Source: a virus. From it: DNA of 36,811 nt. The stretch lies in IMG/VR virus record IMGVR_UViG_3300042502_002168, positions 1 to 36,811 of that record; one strand, 5' to 3'. Numbering within the stretch: the stretch's first letter is position 1; each line of letters opens with the position of its first letter. The notes beneath the pieces are model-generated. The model did no database searches. It had not been told where the DNA came from and was given only the letters and a program-made list of their open reading frames with translations. Positions 12,963 through 20,588 of the stretch are shown piece after piece. A program made the position numbers and the translations under genes.

Positions 12963-13549
12963 AGCCTGACGACATCGAGTTCAAGGTGTGCGAGCGGCTG
13001 TGGGCCATGTACGGCGAAAGGGCGCGGCCTCTCATCGCTGACATCGAGCAGCGTCAGGCCTTCGGGCTAGCGAAATACCCGACACGGCTTGCGGAGAACC
13101 CTGCCCCGCTGAAAGCAAGGCTGAGGCACCTGCTGGAGGAACTGCTGGACGGGGCGGTGTATACGGAGTGGTGCGCAACGGGGCGTTCTTACATGCCTGT
13201 AGTGCGAGAGTATTGGGCCATGCAGCAGACGCTGCTTGCGATGGCATTCGGGATAAAGGACCACATCCCGGACGAGGAACCGACGGCGAAGCCGCGGGAG
13301 AAGGAGGAGGTGGTGGGGAGAACGGCGCAGGAAATCGTGGACCAGACGAATGAGCTGGCCCGTGAGCTGTATCGTCTGCGGGGATATGTGAGGCCGCGGG
13401 GCTATCGGTTCGACAAGGCAACGCATCCGCAGGAGGTGGAGGCCTGGAACGGGGCATGCGAGGCGCAGCTGTTGCTGACGCAGACGGATGTGGATGATGC
13501 GTTGCAGGAACTGGATGGGGAACTGGATGAGGAAGGGGGTGAGGAATGA
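12959..13549 (+). CDS. MazG-like NTP pyrophosphohydrolase-type protein (196 aa)
   Basis: A helical protein resembling phage MazG-like/all-alpha NTP pyrophosphatases in residues about 20-65: QRQAFGLAKYPTRLAEN, then LRHLLEELLDGAVYTEW, the usual EExxDxxxY helix. The rest is acidic and helical (VVGRTAQEIVDQTNELARELY), ending DEEGGEE. Such enzymes trim nucleotide pools or alarmones. Start GTG 12959 follows the repeated junction AAAGGGGGTGGGGAGTGA. Family assignment is by motif only, and the full set of metal-binding acids was not confirmed. Confidence 0.6.
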   Translation: MKPDDIEFKVCERLWAMYGERARPLIADIEQRQAFGLAKYPTRLAENPAPLKARLRHLLEELLDGAVYTEWCATGRSYMPVVREYWAMQQTLLAMAFGIKDHIPDEEPTAKPREKEEVVGRTAQEIVDQTNELARELYRLRGYVRPRGYRFDKATHPQEVEAWNGACEAQLLLTQTDVDDALQELDGELDEEGGEE

Positions 13550-13830
13550 GAACAGAGCATGATCGAGCGGCGAGGTGGTTTCATGCATGGATGCAGGTGT
13601 TGATGCAGCGCAGTCGAAAGGACTGCATTCGTTGGCAAAAACGGAGCATCTGGGCGATGCACCGGTTAGTGAGGGCCCGCCGCGCTGAAGCGGAGAGGGG
13701 GCCACGGTGCAGTTTTTGCGAATTCCCAGGTCATGATGAGAGTGAGGAAGCGTGTGCGGTCAGAACAAGGTCGGTGGGAAGATGGGAGCAGTGCGGGCGA
13801 ATTTGGCGTGGAGAGGGGGCTGGCGAATGA
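13546..13830 (+). CDS. Small basic Cys-containing protein (94 aa)
   Basis: A 94-residue basic, Trp-rich protein (AARWFHAWMQVLMQ, CIRWQKRSIWAMHRL) with CSFCEFPGH at about 55-63 and a Cys14 residues beyond His63, a possible CxxC...H...C zinc knuckle. It starts at ATG 13546 after the identical G-rich junction used by the clamp gene, and its stop overlaps the primase ATG at 13827. It is probably nucleic-acid binding, and its place right before the primase suggests a replication role. Confidence 0.6.
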   Translation: MRTEHDRAARWFHAWMQVLMQRSRKDCIRWQKRSIWAMHRLVRARRAEAERGPRCSFCEFPGHDESEEACAVRTRSVGRWEQCGRIWRGEGAGE

Positions 13831-15023
13831 GCCGCGGGCACCTGCCAGCGTGGTCGGCGGCGGAGGCGCGGGGGATCATGGAACAGATCCTCGGACGGAC
13901 GCTGGATGCGAATGGGGCGACGGTGTGCCCGGGGGATGCCGCGCACACGACGAGTCACGGCAAGCCGGACTTCAAACTCTTCACGGTGGGAAAGGTGCCG
14001 TATGCGCATTGCTTCCACACGAATTGTTATGACCGGGTGATGGAGGTGAACAGGGAGATGTGGCGGAGGCTGTTTGGGAAGGTGCGTGGTGGGGAGGACC
14101 GGGCGTTTCAGGAAAGCGGGATGCGGCGGGTGAAGGAGGTCATCAAGAAGCGTCAGGACTTCTCGGCGCTGGCGTTGGCATCTGAGCAATTGTCCGGGCT
14201 GGTGGTGGGGAGGAGGTGGTTGCGGGAGCGGAGTCCCATCGATCCGGAGGGGGTGTCGGCGACGGGTTTTCTCCAGGCGCTCTACGGCTGCGGGGAGAAG
14301 GTGCTGGTGTTCGAGCGGATGATGAGTCAGGGGGAGTATGGGTTTGTGAGGACGTCGGCGGGTGGGCATTGGGTGGAGCTGGGGCGGGACCGGCGGGAGG
14401 CGCATGTGGTGCTGGAGGGGCAGGAGGTGCCGGGGCCGTTGAGGGCTGGGAAGGAGGGGATCTGGTACCTCGCGCAACCGGTGGATGGGCATTGGTATCT
14501 GGACCCGGACCTCATCGATCGGCAAACGGGGCTGCCGAAGTGGAGCCGGAGGAGCAAGCTGGCGGTGACGGACTGGAGGTTTATGGTGTTGGAATCGGAT
14601 TCGGCGAGGGTGGACCATTGGCTGAATTTCATCGTGCAGCTGGGGCTGAGGATTGTGGCGCTGTACACTTCGGGCGGGAGGTCGGTGCATGCGTTGGTGA
14701 GGGTGAATGCGGGGAGTCGGGCGCAGTGGGATGAGATGTGCCGGATGATGCAGCCGATTCTTTCCCTGCTGGGGGCGGACCCGGCAGCGATGTCATCGGT
14801 AAGGCTGACGCGGCTGCCGGGGTGCATTCGCCGGGGGAAGATGCGTCAGGAACTTTACAGGGATCCGTCAACTGGGGCGGAGGAAAAGCGGTCGGTCTAT
14901 CATCGTTTCGAACAACCTCTCATGCAGCGTCTACTCTATCTGAACCCGGGCGCGGAGGCGGTCCCGATCCTGAATCTGCAACCGGTGCGGAGCATCGTGG
15001 ACGAGGAGGCGGCAGATGCTTAA
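13827..15023 (+). CDS. Primase with zinc finger and AEP-type catalytic core (398 aa)
   Basis: Probable primase of the archaeo-eukaryotic (AEP/PrimPol) type, making primers for phage replication. A zinc-binding N terminus is visible (Cys34, His40, then HCFHTNC with Cys62, His64 and Cys67). The core has FMVLESDS (253-259; Glu256 and Asp258 as likely metal ligands), YTSGGRSVHALVRV (280-293; His288) and SSVRLTRLPG (323-332), the three AEP motifs. I chose ATG 13827 because it overlaps the previous stop as ATGA; 13752 is an alternative. The helicase is a separate downstream gene overlapping by 8 bases. Confidence 0.8.
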   Translation: MSRGHLPAWSAAEARGIMEQILGRTLDANGATVCPGDAAHTTSHGKPDFKLFTVGKVPYAHCFHTNCYDRVMEVNREMWRRLFGKVRGGEDRAFQESGMRRVKEVIKKRQDFSALALASEQLSGLVVGRRWLRERSPIDPEGVSATGFLQALYGCGEKVLVFERMMSQGEYGFVRTSAGGHWVELGRDRREAHVVLEGQEVPGPLRAGKEGIWYLAQPVDGHWYLDPDLIDRQTGLPKWSRRSKLAVTDWRFMVLESDSARVDHWLNFIVQLGLRIVALYTSGGRSVHALVRVNAGSRAQWDEMCRMMQPILSLLGADPAAMSSVRLTRLPGCIRRGKMRQELYRDPSTGAEEKRSVYHRFEQPLMQRLLYLNPGAEAVPILNLQPVRSIVDEEAADA

Positions 15024-16899
15024 CGAGGGTGCGGGCGGGGAGGTGCTGCCGGAGCAGATGCGGGAGCTGCAAGCGGCTCTGGCTCCATTGGCGGAGCGTC
15101 ACAATCTGCCGGCTCCAAGGTCGGATCTGGGGCCGGAGGTGTACATCGGGCCGGGGAGTGATCTGAGGGAGATCGCGATGAAGCTGGGGGAGATTTGTCG
15201 AGACCCTTCGAAGGGGTTGTTTTTCTCTGATCCGGAGATCGTGACGATCGATCGGGAGAAGGGTTCGACGGAGATCATGACGCCGGACAGGTTCCGGAGT
15301 TGGATCGCGGACTGGGCGCTCATCGGGGCGCGTTATGAGAAGAGCACGGGGCGGGTGGAGAAGTGTACGCTAGGCTGTGAGATGGCGCGGGGGGTGCTCG
15401 CGAGTGACCACTTCCGGCGGAAGATCCCGCGGCTGGCGGCGGTGAACGTCATCAAGCAGCCGGTGAAGCGGCGTGGGGGGAAGGTGGAGCTGCTGCCGGT
15501 GGGGTATGACGCGGAATCGCAGGTGTACACGCTGGAGGGTGGGCTGGACTATCCGGAGGACATGAGCATCGATGACGCCATCGTGTTCTTCAGGCGGCTG
15601 TACACGACGTTCCCATGGGGGGACGAGGGGCGGAGTCTGGGGGTGCACATGGCGGCGGGCCTGACGTTGTATTGTCAGCATCTGCTGCCGACGGGGACGC
15701 TGACGCCGATGTTTGTGTATAACGCAAATCAGGGGGGGTCGGGGAAGAGTTTGTTGGCGACGATCTGGCTGTGGGCGATGTATGGGTCGGCCGAGACGAT
15801 GAATCTGGTGGAGGGGCATGATGAGATGAAGAAGGAGCTGGACACGGCGGCGCAGGCGATGACGCCTTACGTCTTTTTTGATGACCAGGACGGTTGGTTG
15901 GAGAATCGGCTGCTGAACTCGTGGCTGACGTCGCGGGTTTGGGCGGGGCGGGTATTGGGGACGCCGCGGAAGTTCAGCATGCCTAAGCGGGCGGTGACGA
16001 TCCTGACGGGGAATAATGTGACGCTGAGTCCGTTCCTGAGTCGGCGGAGTGTGCTGTCGGATTTGTTCGCGAAGCAGCAGTTGGTGGACAGGGTATTGCC
16101 GGCGGACACGATCCACATGGACGATGCGTGGATGGCGGAGGAGGCGAATCGGAAGGCGGTGTTGGGGGCGTTGTGGGCGCTGGTCCGGTGGTCGTGTGTG
16201 CCGCGGGAGGAGCTGGTGGTGGTGGATGGGAAGGAGGTGTCGCAGGTGGTGCAGGGTCGGCTATTGGGCGACGGGAAGCGGGCGCGGCCCACGGGTAAGC
16301 CGCTGGATTCGTTCGAGACGTGGAGCAAGATCATTCCACAGATCGTGGTGGATGGGATGTTCGGGGATCCGCTGGAGCGGCCGAATCTGCCGGATGCGGG
16401 AGACAAGAGCGGTCAGGAGATGCGGCAGCTGATGCGGGCGGTGATCAAGGAGCATCTGTGGAAGGAGGTGCCGCAGATGGAGCCGGATGGTGAGGGGGGA
16501 TTTGTGGCGAGCGGGGAGATGGTGCTGGTGCCGATACAGGCCGCACGGGTGGAGCTGAGCCAGATGCTGAGGCTGGCGAGGCGGCTGGGGTTGTTCTCGG
16601 AGATTCTGGAAACGACGGATCTGGTGCTGGTGGACCTGCAACGTGGGGGCAAGGGCAAGGGGTTCTGGAGGGAGAAGTATGCGGAGGGGCTGGGCTGGGA
16701 GGAGCGGCTGCCGGAGACGGACGAGGAGCGGCGGGCACAGGCTGAGAGCTGGTATGACAAGAGCATGGCGAACAAGCTGGCGGCCCGGGTGAAGGGGGTG
16801 CAGGCGCAGTACTTCACCGGGGACGATGGGGCGGTCTATCAGCTGGGGGATCGGGTGGCGGGCCGGGTGTCTTCGTTCATGATCCGGCGGGTGAGCTGA
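15016..16899 (+). CDS. Replicative helicase/ATPase, SF3-D5-like (627 aa)
   Basis: Probable replicative helicase. Walker A is NQGGSGKSLLAT with Lys244, Walker B is YVFFDDQDG with Asp289-Asp290, and a TGNN sensor (331-334) is followed by a conserved SRRSVLSDLF block with a likely arginine finger (Arg343/344). This order is that of phage SF3/D5-type helicases that work with AEP primases. Residues 1-190 form an N-terminal domain and 430-627 a long C-terminal region with winged-helix character. It overlaps the primase by 8 bases and is the last early gene before a terminator. Confidence 0.8.
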   Translation: MLNEGAGGEVLPEQMRELQAALAPLAERHNLPAPRSDLGPEVYIGPGSDLREIAMKLGEICRDPSKGLFFSDPEIVTIDREKGSTEIMTPDRFRSWIADWALIGARYEKSTGRVEKCTLGCEMARGVLASDHFRRKIPRLAAVNVIKQPVKRRGGKVELLPVGYDAESQVYTLEGGLDYPEDMSIDDAIVFFRRLYTTFPWGDEGRSLGVHMAAGLTLYCQHLLPTGTLTPMFVYNANQGGSGKSLLATIWLWAMYGSAETMNLVEGHDEMKKELDTAAQAMTPYVFFDDQDGWLENRLLNSWLTSRVWAGRVLGTPRKFSMPKRAVTILTGNNVTLSPFLSRRSVLSDLFAKQQLVDRVLPADTIHMDDAWMAEEANRKAVLGALWALVRWSCVPREELVVVDGKEVSQVVQGRLLGDGKRARPTGKPLDSFETWSKIIPQIVVDGMFGDPLERPNLPDAGDKSGQEMRQLMRAVIKEHLWKEVPQMEPDGEGGFVASGEMVLVPIQAARVELSQMLRLARRLGLFSEILETTDLVLVDLQRGGKGKGFWREKYAEGLGWEERLPETDEERRAQAESWYDKSMANKLAARVKGVQAQYFTGDDGAVYQLGDRVAGRVSSFMIRRVS

Positions 16900-16921
16900 G
16901 GCTGGTGAGGTGCGAACCAGA

Positions 16922-16966
16922 GGGCGGGAATCTGCTGGGCTGAGGCCTGCGGGTTCCCGCCCTTTT
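16922..16966 (+). terminator. Rho-independent terminator of the early operon
   Basis: GGGCGGGAA (16922-16930) pairs perfectly with TTCCCGCCC (16954-16962), followed by TTTT (16963-16966). It stands 22 bases after the helicase stop and separates early from late transcription. Confidence 0.88.
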
Positions 16967-17490
16967 CGCGTGGGGCTGGGGGTGGTGGCGTGGGCCTGCT
17001 GGGTGCTCGCCCGTGCCGCGCTGCCCCGCGCCCCTTCCCCGCATCCCCTGTCGTTTTTGTTGCGCGGGGTTCGCACCTTATGCGGTTTTCGGGGGCGGAA
17101 GAGGGGGTAAAGGCTCCCTTCGGTCGCTGGGCGGGGGCCATTGGCTGGGGTGAGGTTCGCTGGATTCGCGGCGGTTCGCGGTCCATGGCTTCTGCAAGTG
17201 GTTGATTCTAAAGGCTAATGTTCAAGGTGAGAACCTTTCGAAACGTTCTCCTACTTTGATGCTTACCTCATTTCCGGGGTAAGGGGCGCATAGTGGGTGC
17301 GGAGGGTCCGCGGGGACTGCTTCGGCCCGGTGTCGCGCATGTCGCGGAATGGGTCGATTTTCTGGGGGGTAAGGAATCTTTTTCTAGCCAAAGTGCCGTT
17401 GCGAGTTGCCCGAAGGCCGCAAACGACGGGCGCGCCGGAATCTGCGTTTTTTCTTGTCGTTTTTGTCCGTTCCGGGGTTTGACGCCGGGG
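16967..17490. other. Non-coding early/late border region
   Basis: About 520 bp without a convincing gene. It contains the early terminator's flank, a GC-rich stretch, a 22-bp near-palindrome at 17229-17250, a CTTACC/GGTAAG inverted repeat (17262-17267 with 17278-17283), T-rich runs near 17445-17465 and a TTTGACGCC element at 17478. An open frame in phase with terS extends back to 17293, but its composition does not look coding. In lambda-like phages cos lies exactly here, upstream of the small terminase gene. Confidence 0.6.
17229..17250. other. 22-bp near-perfect palindrome, candidate cosN or operator
   Basis: GAGAAC (17229-17234) and GTTCTC (17245-17250) enclose C, the 8-bp palindrome TTTCGAAA (17236-17243) and C. 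Only the single C/C pair breaks the symmetry. It is 240 bp upstream of the likely terS start, where lambda-type phages carry cosN, itself a 22-bp partly symmetric site. A late-operon operator is the main alternative. Confidence 0.5.
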
Positions 17491-17494
17491 GTGG
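17478..17494 (+). repeat. TTTGACRCC element, copy 1 (before terS)
   Basis: TTTGACGCCGGGGGTGG. The last bases include the likely GTG start (17491) of terS. Related 17-mers stand before the genes at 20301, 23077 and 28533. Confidence 0.55.
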
Positions 17495-18243
17495 GGGCTG
17501 TGGGAGACCCTTCTGAGTTCCAGCTGGCCGCCACGCCGCCCCGCCGGGGAACGGCGGCGGTGGCGCTGCTGTATGCGCCGACGGAATCGGGTGACATCCT
17601 GCGGCGGCTGCAACGATGGAAGCGGGCGGGAGCCGAAGCGGGAAAAACGGCGCCCCTGGGAGATCCGGTGGCAATGGTGGAGTGGTACGCGGAGATGCGG
17701 CGGGGCGGGCATTTCAAACAGGTTTGCCCGGACATCCTCCTCGCCGCCGCGGCGCGACACAGTCGCCCGCCTGCGGCAGCGGAATCGGCCCCGGCTGCGC
17801 CCCCCGTGGCTCCGGATCCAGTTCCCGCTCCATCGCCGCCCCCAGCGGCATCCCCGCCGCCCGCGGCGAATGTGGCGCTCCCGGCGGAGGATCTGACACC
17901 CAAGCGTCGGCTGGAGCGGCTGGAGGAGGAGGAAGCGAGGCTTCATGGGCGCTACCTCGAAGTCTTGGCAAAGAACGGCACGGACGCCGAGCTGGACGTG
18001 CACCGGGCCCGGTGGTCGGACATGTCCGCCCTTGTCGTCCAGACCCGGCAGCGGCTGGAAAAGTCCAAGGACCTCCTCGACCCCGCCGAGGTCAACTCCG
18101 CCCTCCCCGCCGTCCTCTCCGCCCTCATGCAGGCCGTGGTCAAAGAATTGTCCTTCGAGTTCCCCGGCGAAAAAGTCATCGCCGCCGCCAAACGCGCATG
18201 GGAACGCGCCCCGGCCAACGTCGCCCAGCTCCTCGCGACATGA
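17491..18243 (+). CDS. terS: Terminase small subunit, probable (250 aa)
   Basis: Assigned mainly from position directly before the GpA-type large subunit and from its build: an N-terminal helical region about 24-80 (TAAVALLYAPTESGDILRRL, then VAMVEWYAEMRRGGHF), a Pro/Ala-rich linker (about 93-128), a coiled coil with LTPKRRLERLEEEEARLHGR, and a C-terminal helical part. Small terminases recognise packaging sites and form rings. The start is uncertain: GTG 17491 or 17500 fit; an in-phase ATG... form at 17293 would add 66 residues of poor composition. The GC skew flips inside this gene. It overlaps terL by ATGA (18240-18243). Confidence 0.65.
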   Translation: MGAVGDPSEFQLAATPPRRGTAAVALLYAPTESGDILRRLQRWKRAGAEAGKTAPLGDPVAMVEWYAEMRRGGHFKQVCPDILLAAAARHSRPPAAAESAPAAPPVAPDPVPAPSPPPAASPPPAANVALPAEDLTPKRRLERLEEEEARLHGRYLEVLAKNGTDAELDVHRARWSDMSALVVQTRQRLEKSKDLLDPAEVNSALPAVLSALMQAVVKELSFEFPGEKVIAAAKRAWERAPANVAQLLAT

Positions 18244-20282
18244 GCGCCCGCCGACCCCTCAACCTCCAGCTGGTCGGCCAGTGGATTGAGATCATCCGCG
18301 ACCTCCCCCTGTTTCAGCCAGAGCCACCGATCCGCGAATGGGTGGAAAGCCACAACATCCCCGTCCCAGCCGCACACAATCGAATGGCTGCAGCCGCTGG
18401 GAAAAAGTGGGACTTTTCCCAGTTTTGCGTCCTCGCCGACTGGGCCTTTGAATTCATCAAGGAAGCCGAAAGCGACGTCCTCTTCGCCGACGGCAGCGTC
18501 CGCCGCGTCCGCCATCGCAAGGCCACCGTCCTCAAGGATTCGCAATCCGGCCTCAGCACCGTGGCGATGCACGCGATAGCCTGGTGGATCCACCATCGGG
18601 GCGGGAATACCATCCTTGTTACCGACTGCCGGCAACAGGCCCGCGATTTCGCCCGCGACCGCCTCGAACCCCTCATCGACGCCTACCCGGAACTCGCCAA
18701 TTCCAAAGACCACAAACGCACCACCGCCCTCGCCCTTCGGTACAACCGCGGGGGCACCCTGTATCTGGGCGGCGGACAATCCGCTAGCGAGTTCATTTCA
18801 AAGCCCGCCAGCCTAGCCATTGCCGACGAAGTCGCCAAGCACGACCTCATCGATGACATGCCGTCCCTGAAGCTCCTCGAAAACCGGCTCGCCGCCGACG
18901 ACGACGGAAAACTCCTTGCCTTCTCCACCCCATCCAACGCCCTCGAATACGAAGAGCACCCCGTCTCCGGCCAACTCCTCCCCGTCCTCACCAAGGAAAC
19001 CATCATCCACGCCCACTATCTTCGCGGCACACAGGAACGCGTCGAAGTCCCCTGCCCCCACTGCGGACACTATCAGGAACTGAAGCTGGAAAACCTCAAG
19101 TTCGGCCATTGCAAGGAATCCCTGCCCTTTGGCGAGAACGAAACCAAACCCGTCTGGAACCGCGACCGCATCGACCGCGAGACATACTTCCAATGCGAGA
19201 CCGATAACAACTGCCCGCCCATCACCGAGGACTACAAACCCTCCATGATCGCGGCCCGCCGCCTCGTCGCCCAGAACCTCTCCCCCGACGTCGGCCACCG
19301 CTCTCTGCAAGCCGGAGCCTTCCTGAACCTAGCCTTTTCCTCCCGCCGCTGGGGCAGCATCGCCAACGCCTTCCTCACCGCCACCGAATCCGGCGGAGAA
19401 GGAAACATGAAAGCCTTCTACACCGACATCCTCGGCCTGCCCTTTGCCAGATTCAAAACCCGAAAAGCCGCCGTCGCCCCGGTGGCAAAGCTCAAACGTG
19501 GCTACCGCCGCCTCGAATGGGACGGGAAGCCGCGTCTCAAGATCCCCCTGAACGCCGCCGAAATCCGCTTTGTGGGCATGACCGCCGACGTTCAACGCGG
19601 CCAGGGGAACGCGTCAGGAGAGATCGGCAGCGTCGAATGGATGCTCTGGGCCGCCGGCTGGGATGGCTCCGTGTGGGTCCTCGACTGGGGCTCGGTTGCA
19701 GAACTCAGCGACCTCCCCGACGTCGTCGCCGACCGCCAATTCACCGACCGCGACGACCCTGACAACCCGTGGTCCGTCGCCGTCGTCTGCGTTGATACCG
19801 GCTACCGCGCCGACCTCGTCCACGAGTTTCTTGCCGGAGAAGGCGGCAGCACCGGAGCCCCTGGCATCCGCTGGGTCGGCATCCGCGGGAAAGACGCCAT
19901 CAAAGACAAAATGGCCCGCGTCAAAGCCCGCTGGGTCAAGCAATTCCCCGCCCGGGACAAGTACGGAAATGCCTGCACGCTCCGCATCATCCAGATCAAG
20001 GCGGACCATTGGGAACACGAACTCCACCTCGAACGCATCGCCAAAGCCGCCGACGGGAAATCCACCCGGCCCACGGTCAACCTTCCCGTCGATACCCCAG
20101 AAGAAGTCCTGACGGAAATCGGCAACATGGAGCATTTTTATGACAAGCCGAACAAAGGCAACGTCCGCGAGCTGAAGTGGCGCAAGCGCCAGATGTCCCT
20201 GCCCAACGACAAGGCGGACCTCATCAAATACGCCGTCGTTGTCATCGATGCCGTCGAAGCCGACGAAGAAACCCAACTTTGA
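18240..20282 (+). CDS. terL: Terminase large subunit, GpA family (680 aa)
   Basis: The packaging motor and nuclease. The ATPase region has a lambda-like variant Walker A, KDSQSGLST (Lys99 at the front, no Lys in the usual place), and Walker B LAIADE (Asp196, Glu197). A Cys-rich insert (CPHCGHYQEL with Cys272 and Cys275, then HC at 290-291) is typical of GpA proteins. The nuclease domain shows GMTADVQ (Asp450) and VVCVDTG (Asp519). Length is close to that of lambda gpA (641). It overlaps terS by ATGA. The stop lies inside the TTTGACGCC element. Confidence 0.93.
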   Translation: MSARRPLNLQLVGQWIEIIRDLPLFQPEPPIREWVESHNIPVPAAHNRMAAAAGKKWDFSQFCVLADWAFEFIKEAESDVLFADGSVRRVRHRKATVLKDSQSGLSTVAMHAIAWWIHHRGGNTILVTDCRQQARDFARDRLEPLIDAYPELANSKDHKRTTALALRYNRGGTLYLGGGQSASEFISKPASLAIADEVAKHDLIDDMPSLKLLENRLAADDDGKLLAFSTPSNALEYEEHPVSGQLLPVLTKETIIHAHYLRGTQERVEVPCPHCGHYQELKLENLKFGHCKESLPFGENETKPVWNRDRIDRETYFQCETDNNCPPITEDYKPSMIAARRLVAQNLSPDVGHRSLQAGAFLNLAFSSRRWGSIANAFLTATESGGEGNMKAFYTDILGLPFARFKTRKAAVAPVAKLKRGYRRLEWDGKPRLKIPLNAAEIRFVGMTADVQRGQGNASGEIGSVEWMLWAAGWDGSVWVLDWGSVAELSDLPDVVADRQFTDRDDPDNPWSVAVVCVDTGYRADLVHEFLAGEGGSTGAPGIRWVGIRGKDAIKDKMARVKARWVKQFPARDKYGNACTLRIIQIKADHWEHELHLERIAKAADGKSTRPTVNLPVDTPEEVLTEIGNMEHFYDKPNKGNVRELKWRKRQMSLPNDKADLIKYAVVVIDAVEADEETQL

Positions 20283-20294
20283 CGCCCCGGGTAA
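20277..20294 (+). repeat. TTTGACRCC element, copy 2
   Basis: CTTTGACGCCCCGGGTAA spans the terL stop codon (TGA 20280-20282) and ends 6 bases before the next ATG. It is related to the elements at 17478, 23024 and 28481. Confidence 0.6.
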
Positions 20295-20300
20295 ACAGCG

Positions 20301-20588
20301 ATGACCCCCAACCCCGAAATTGTCCGCGCCCTCGCGGATACCTACACCCTCGAACAGCTCCACGGCATCCGCCAGACGGCCCTCGAAGTGAACGCCGAAG
20401 CGGGCACAGGCTCCCGCAGTTACGAAGGCTCCAGCTTCAGCATTTCCAAGGAAAACTGCGCTCAGATCATCGCCGAGTGCAACGCCGCCATCGATGCCAA
20501 ACGCACCGCATCCGACGGCAATGATCCCATCCTGACACAAACCCCCATGGGAATCCGAATCGACTACAGCCGCCGCCGCATCGAATGA
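20301..20588 (+). CDS. gpW-like head-tail joining protein (95 aa)
   Basis: A 95-residue helical protein between terL and the portal gene, the place of gpW in lambda. Its core (VRALADTYTLEQLHGIRQTA, then SRSYEGSSFSISKENCAQII) follows the gpW-like pattern of a helix, a short beta hairpin containing a modified-base-like S/F-rich strand, and a second helix. gpW-type proteins seal the portal after packaging. It has no Shine-Dalgarno and overlaps the portal gene by ATGA at 20585. Confidence 0.65.
   Translation: MTPNPEIVRALADTYTLEQLHGIRQTALEVNAEAGTGSRSYEGSSFSISKENCAQIIAECNAAIDAKRTASDGNDPILTQTPMGIRIDYSRRRIE

Noticed and set aside
17293-17490. Start of terS at 17293
   Set aside because: The frame is open, but the sequence is poor in coding character, holds a Cys-rich odd peptide and would cover the border region; GTG 17491 after the conserved element is more likely.
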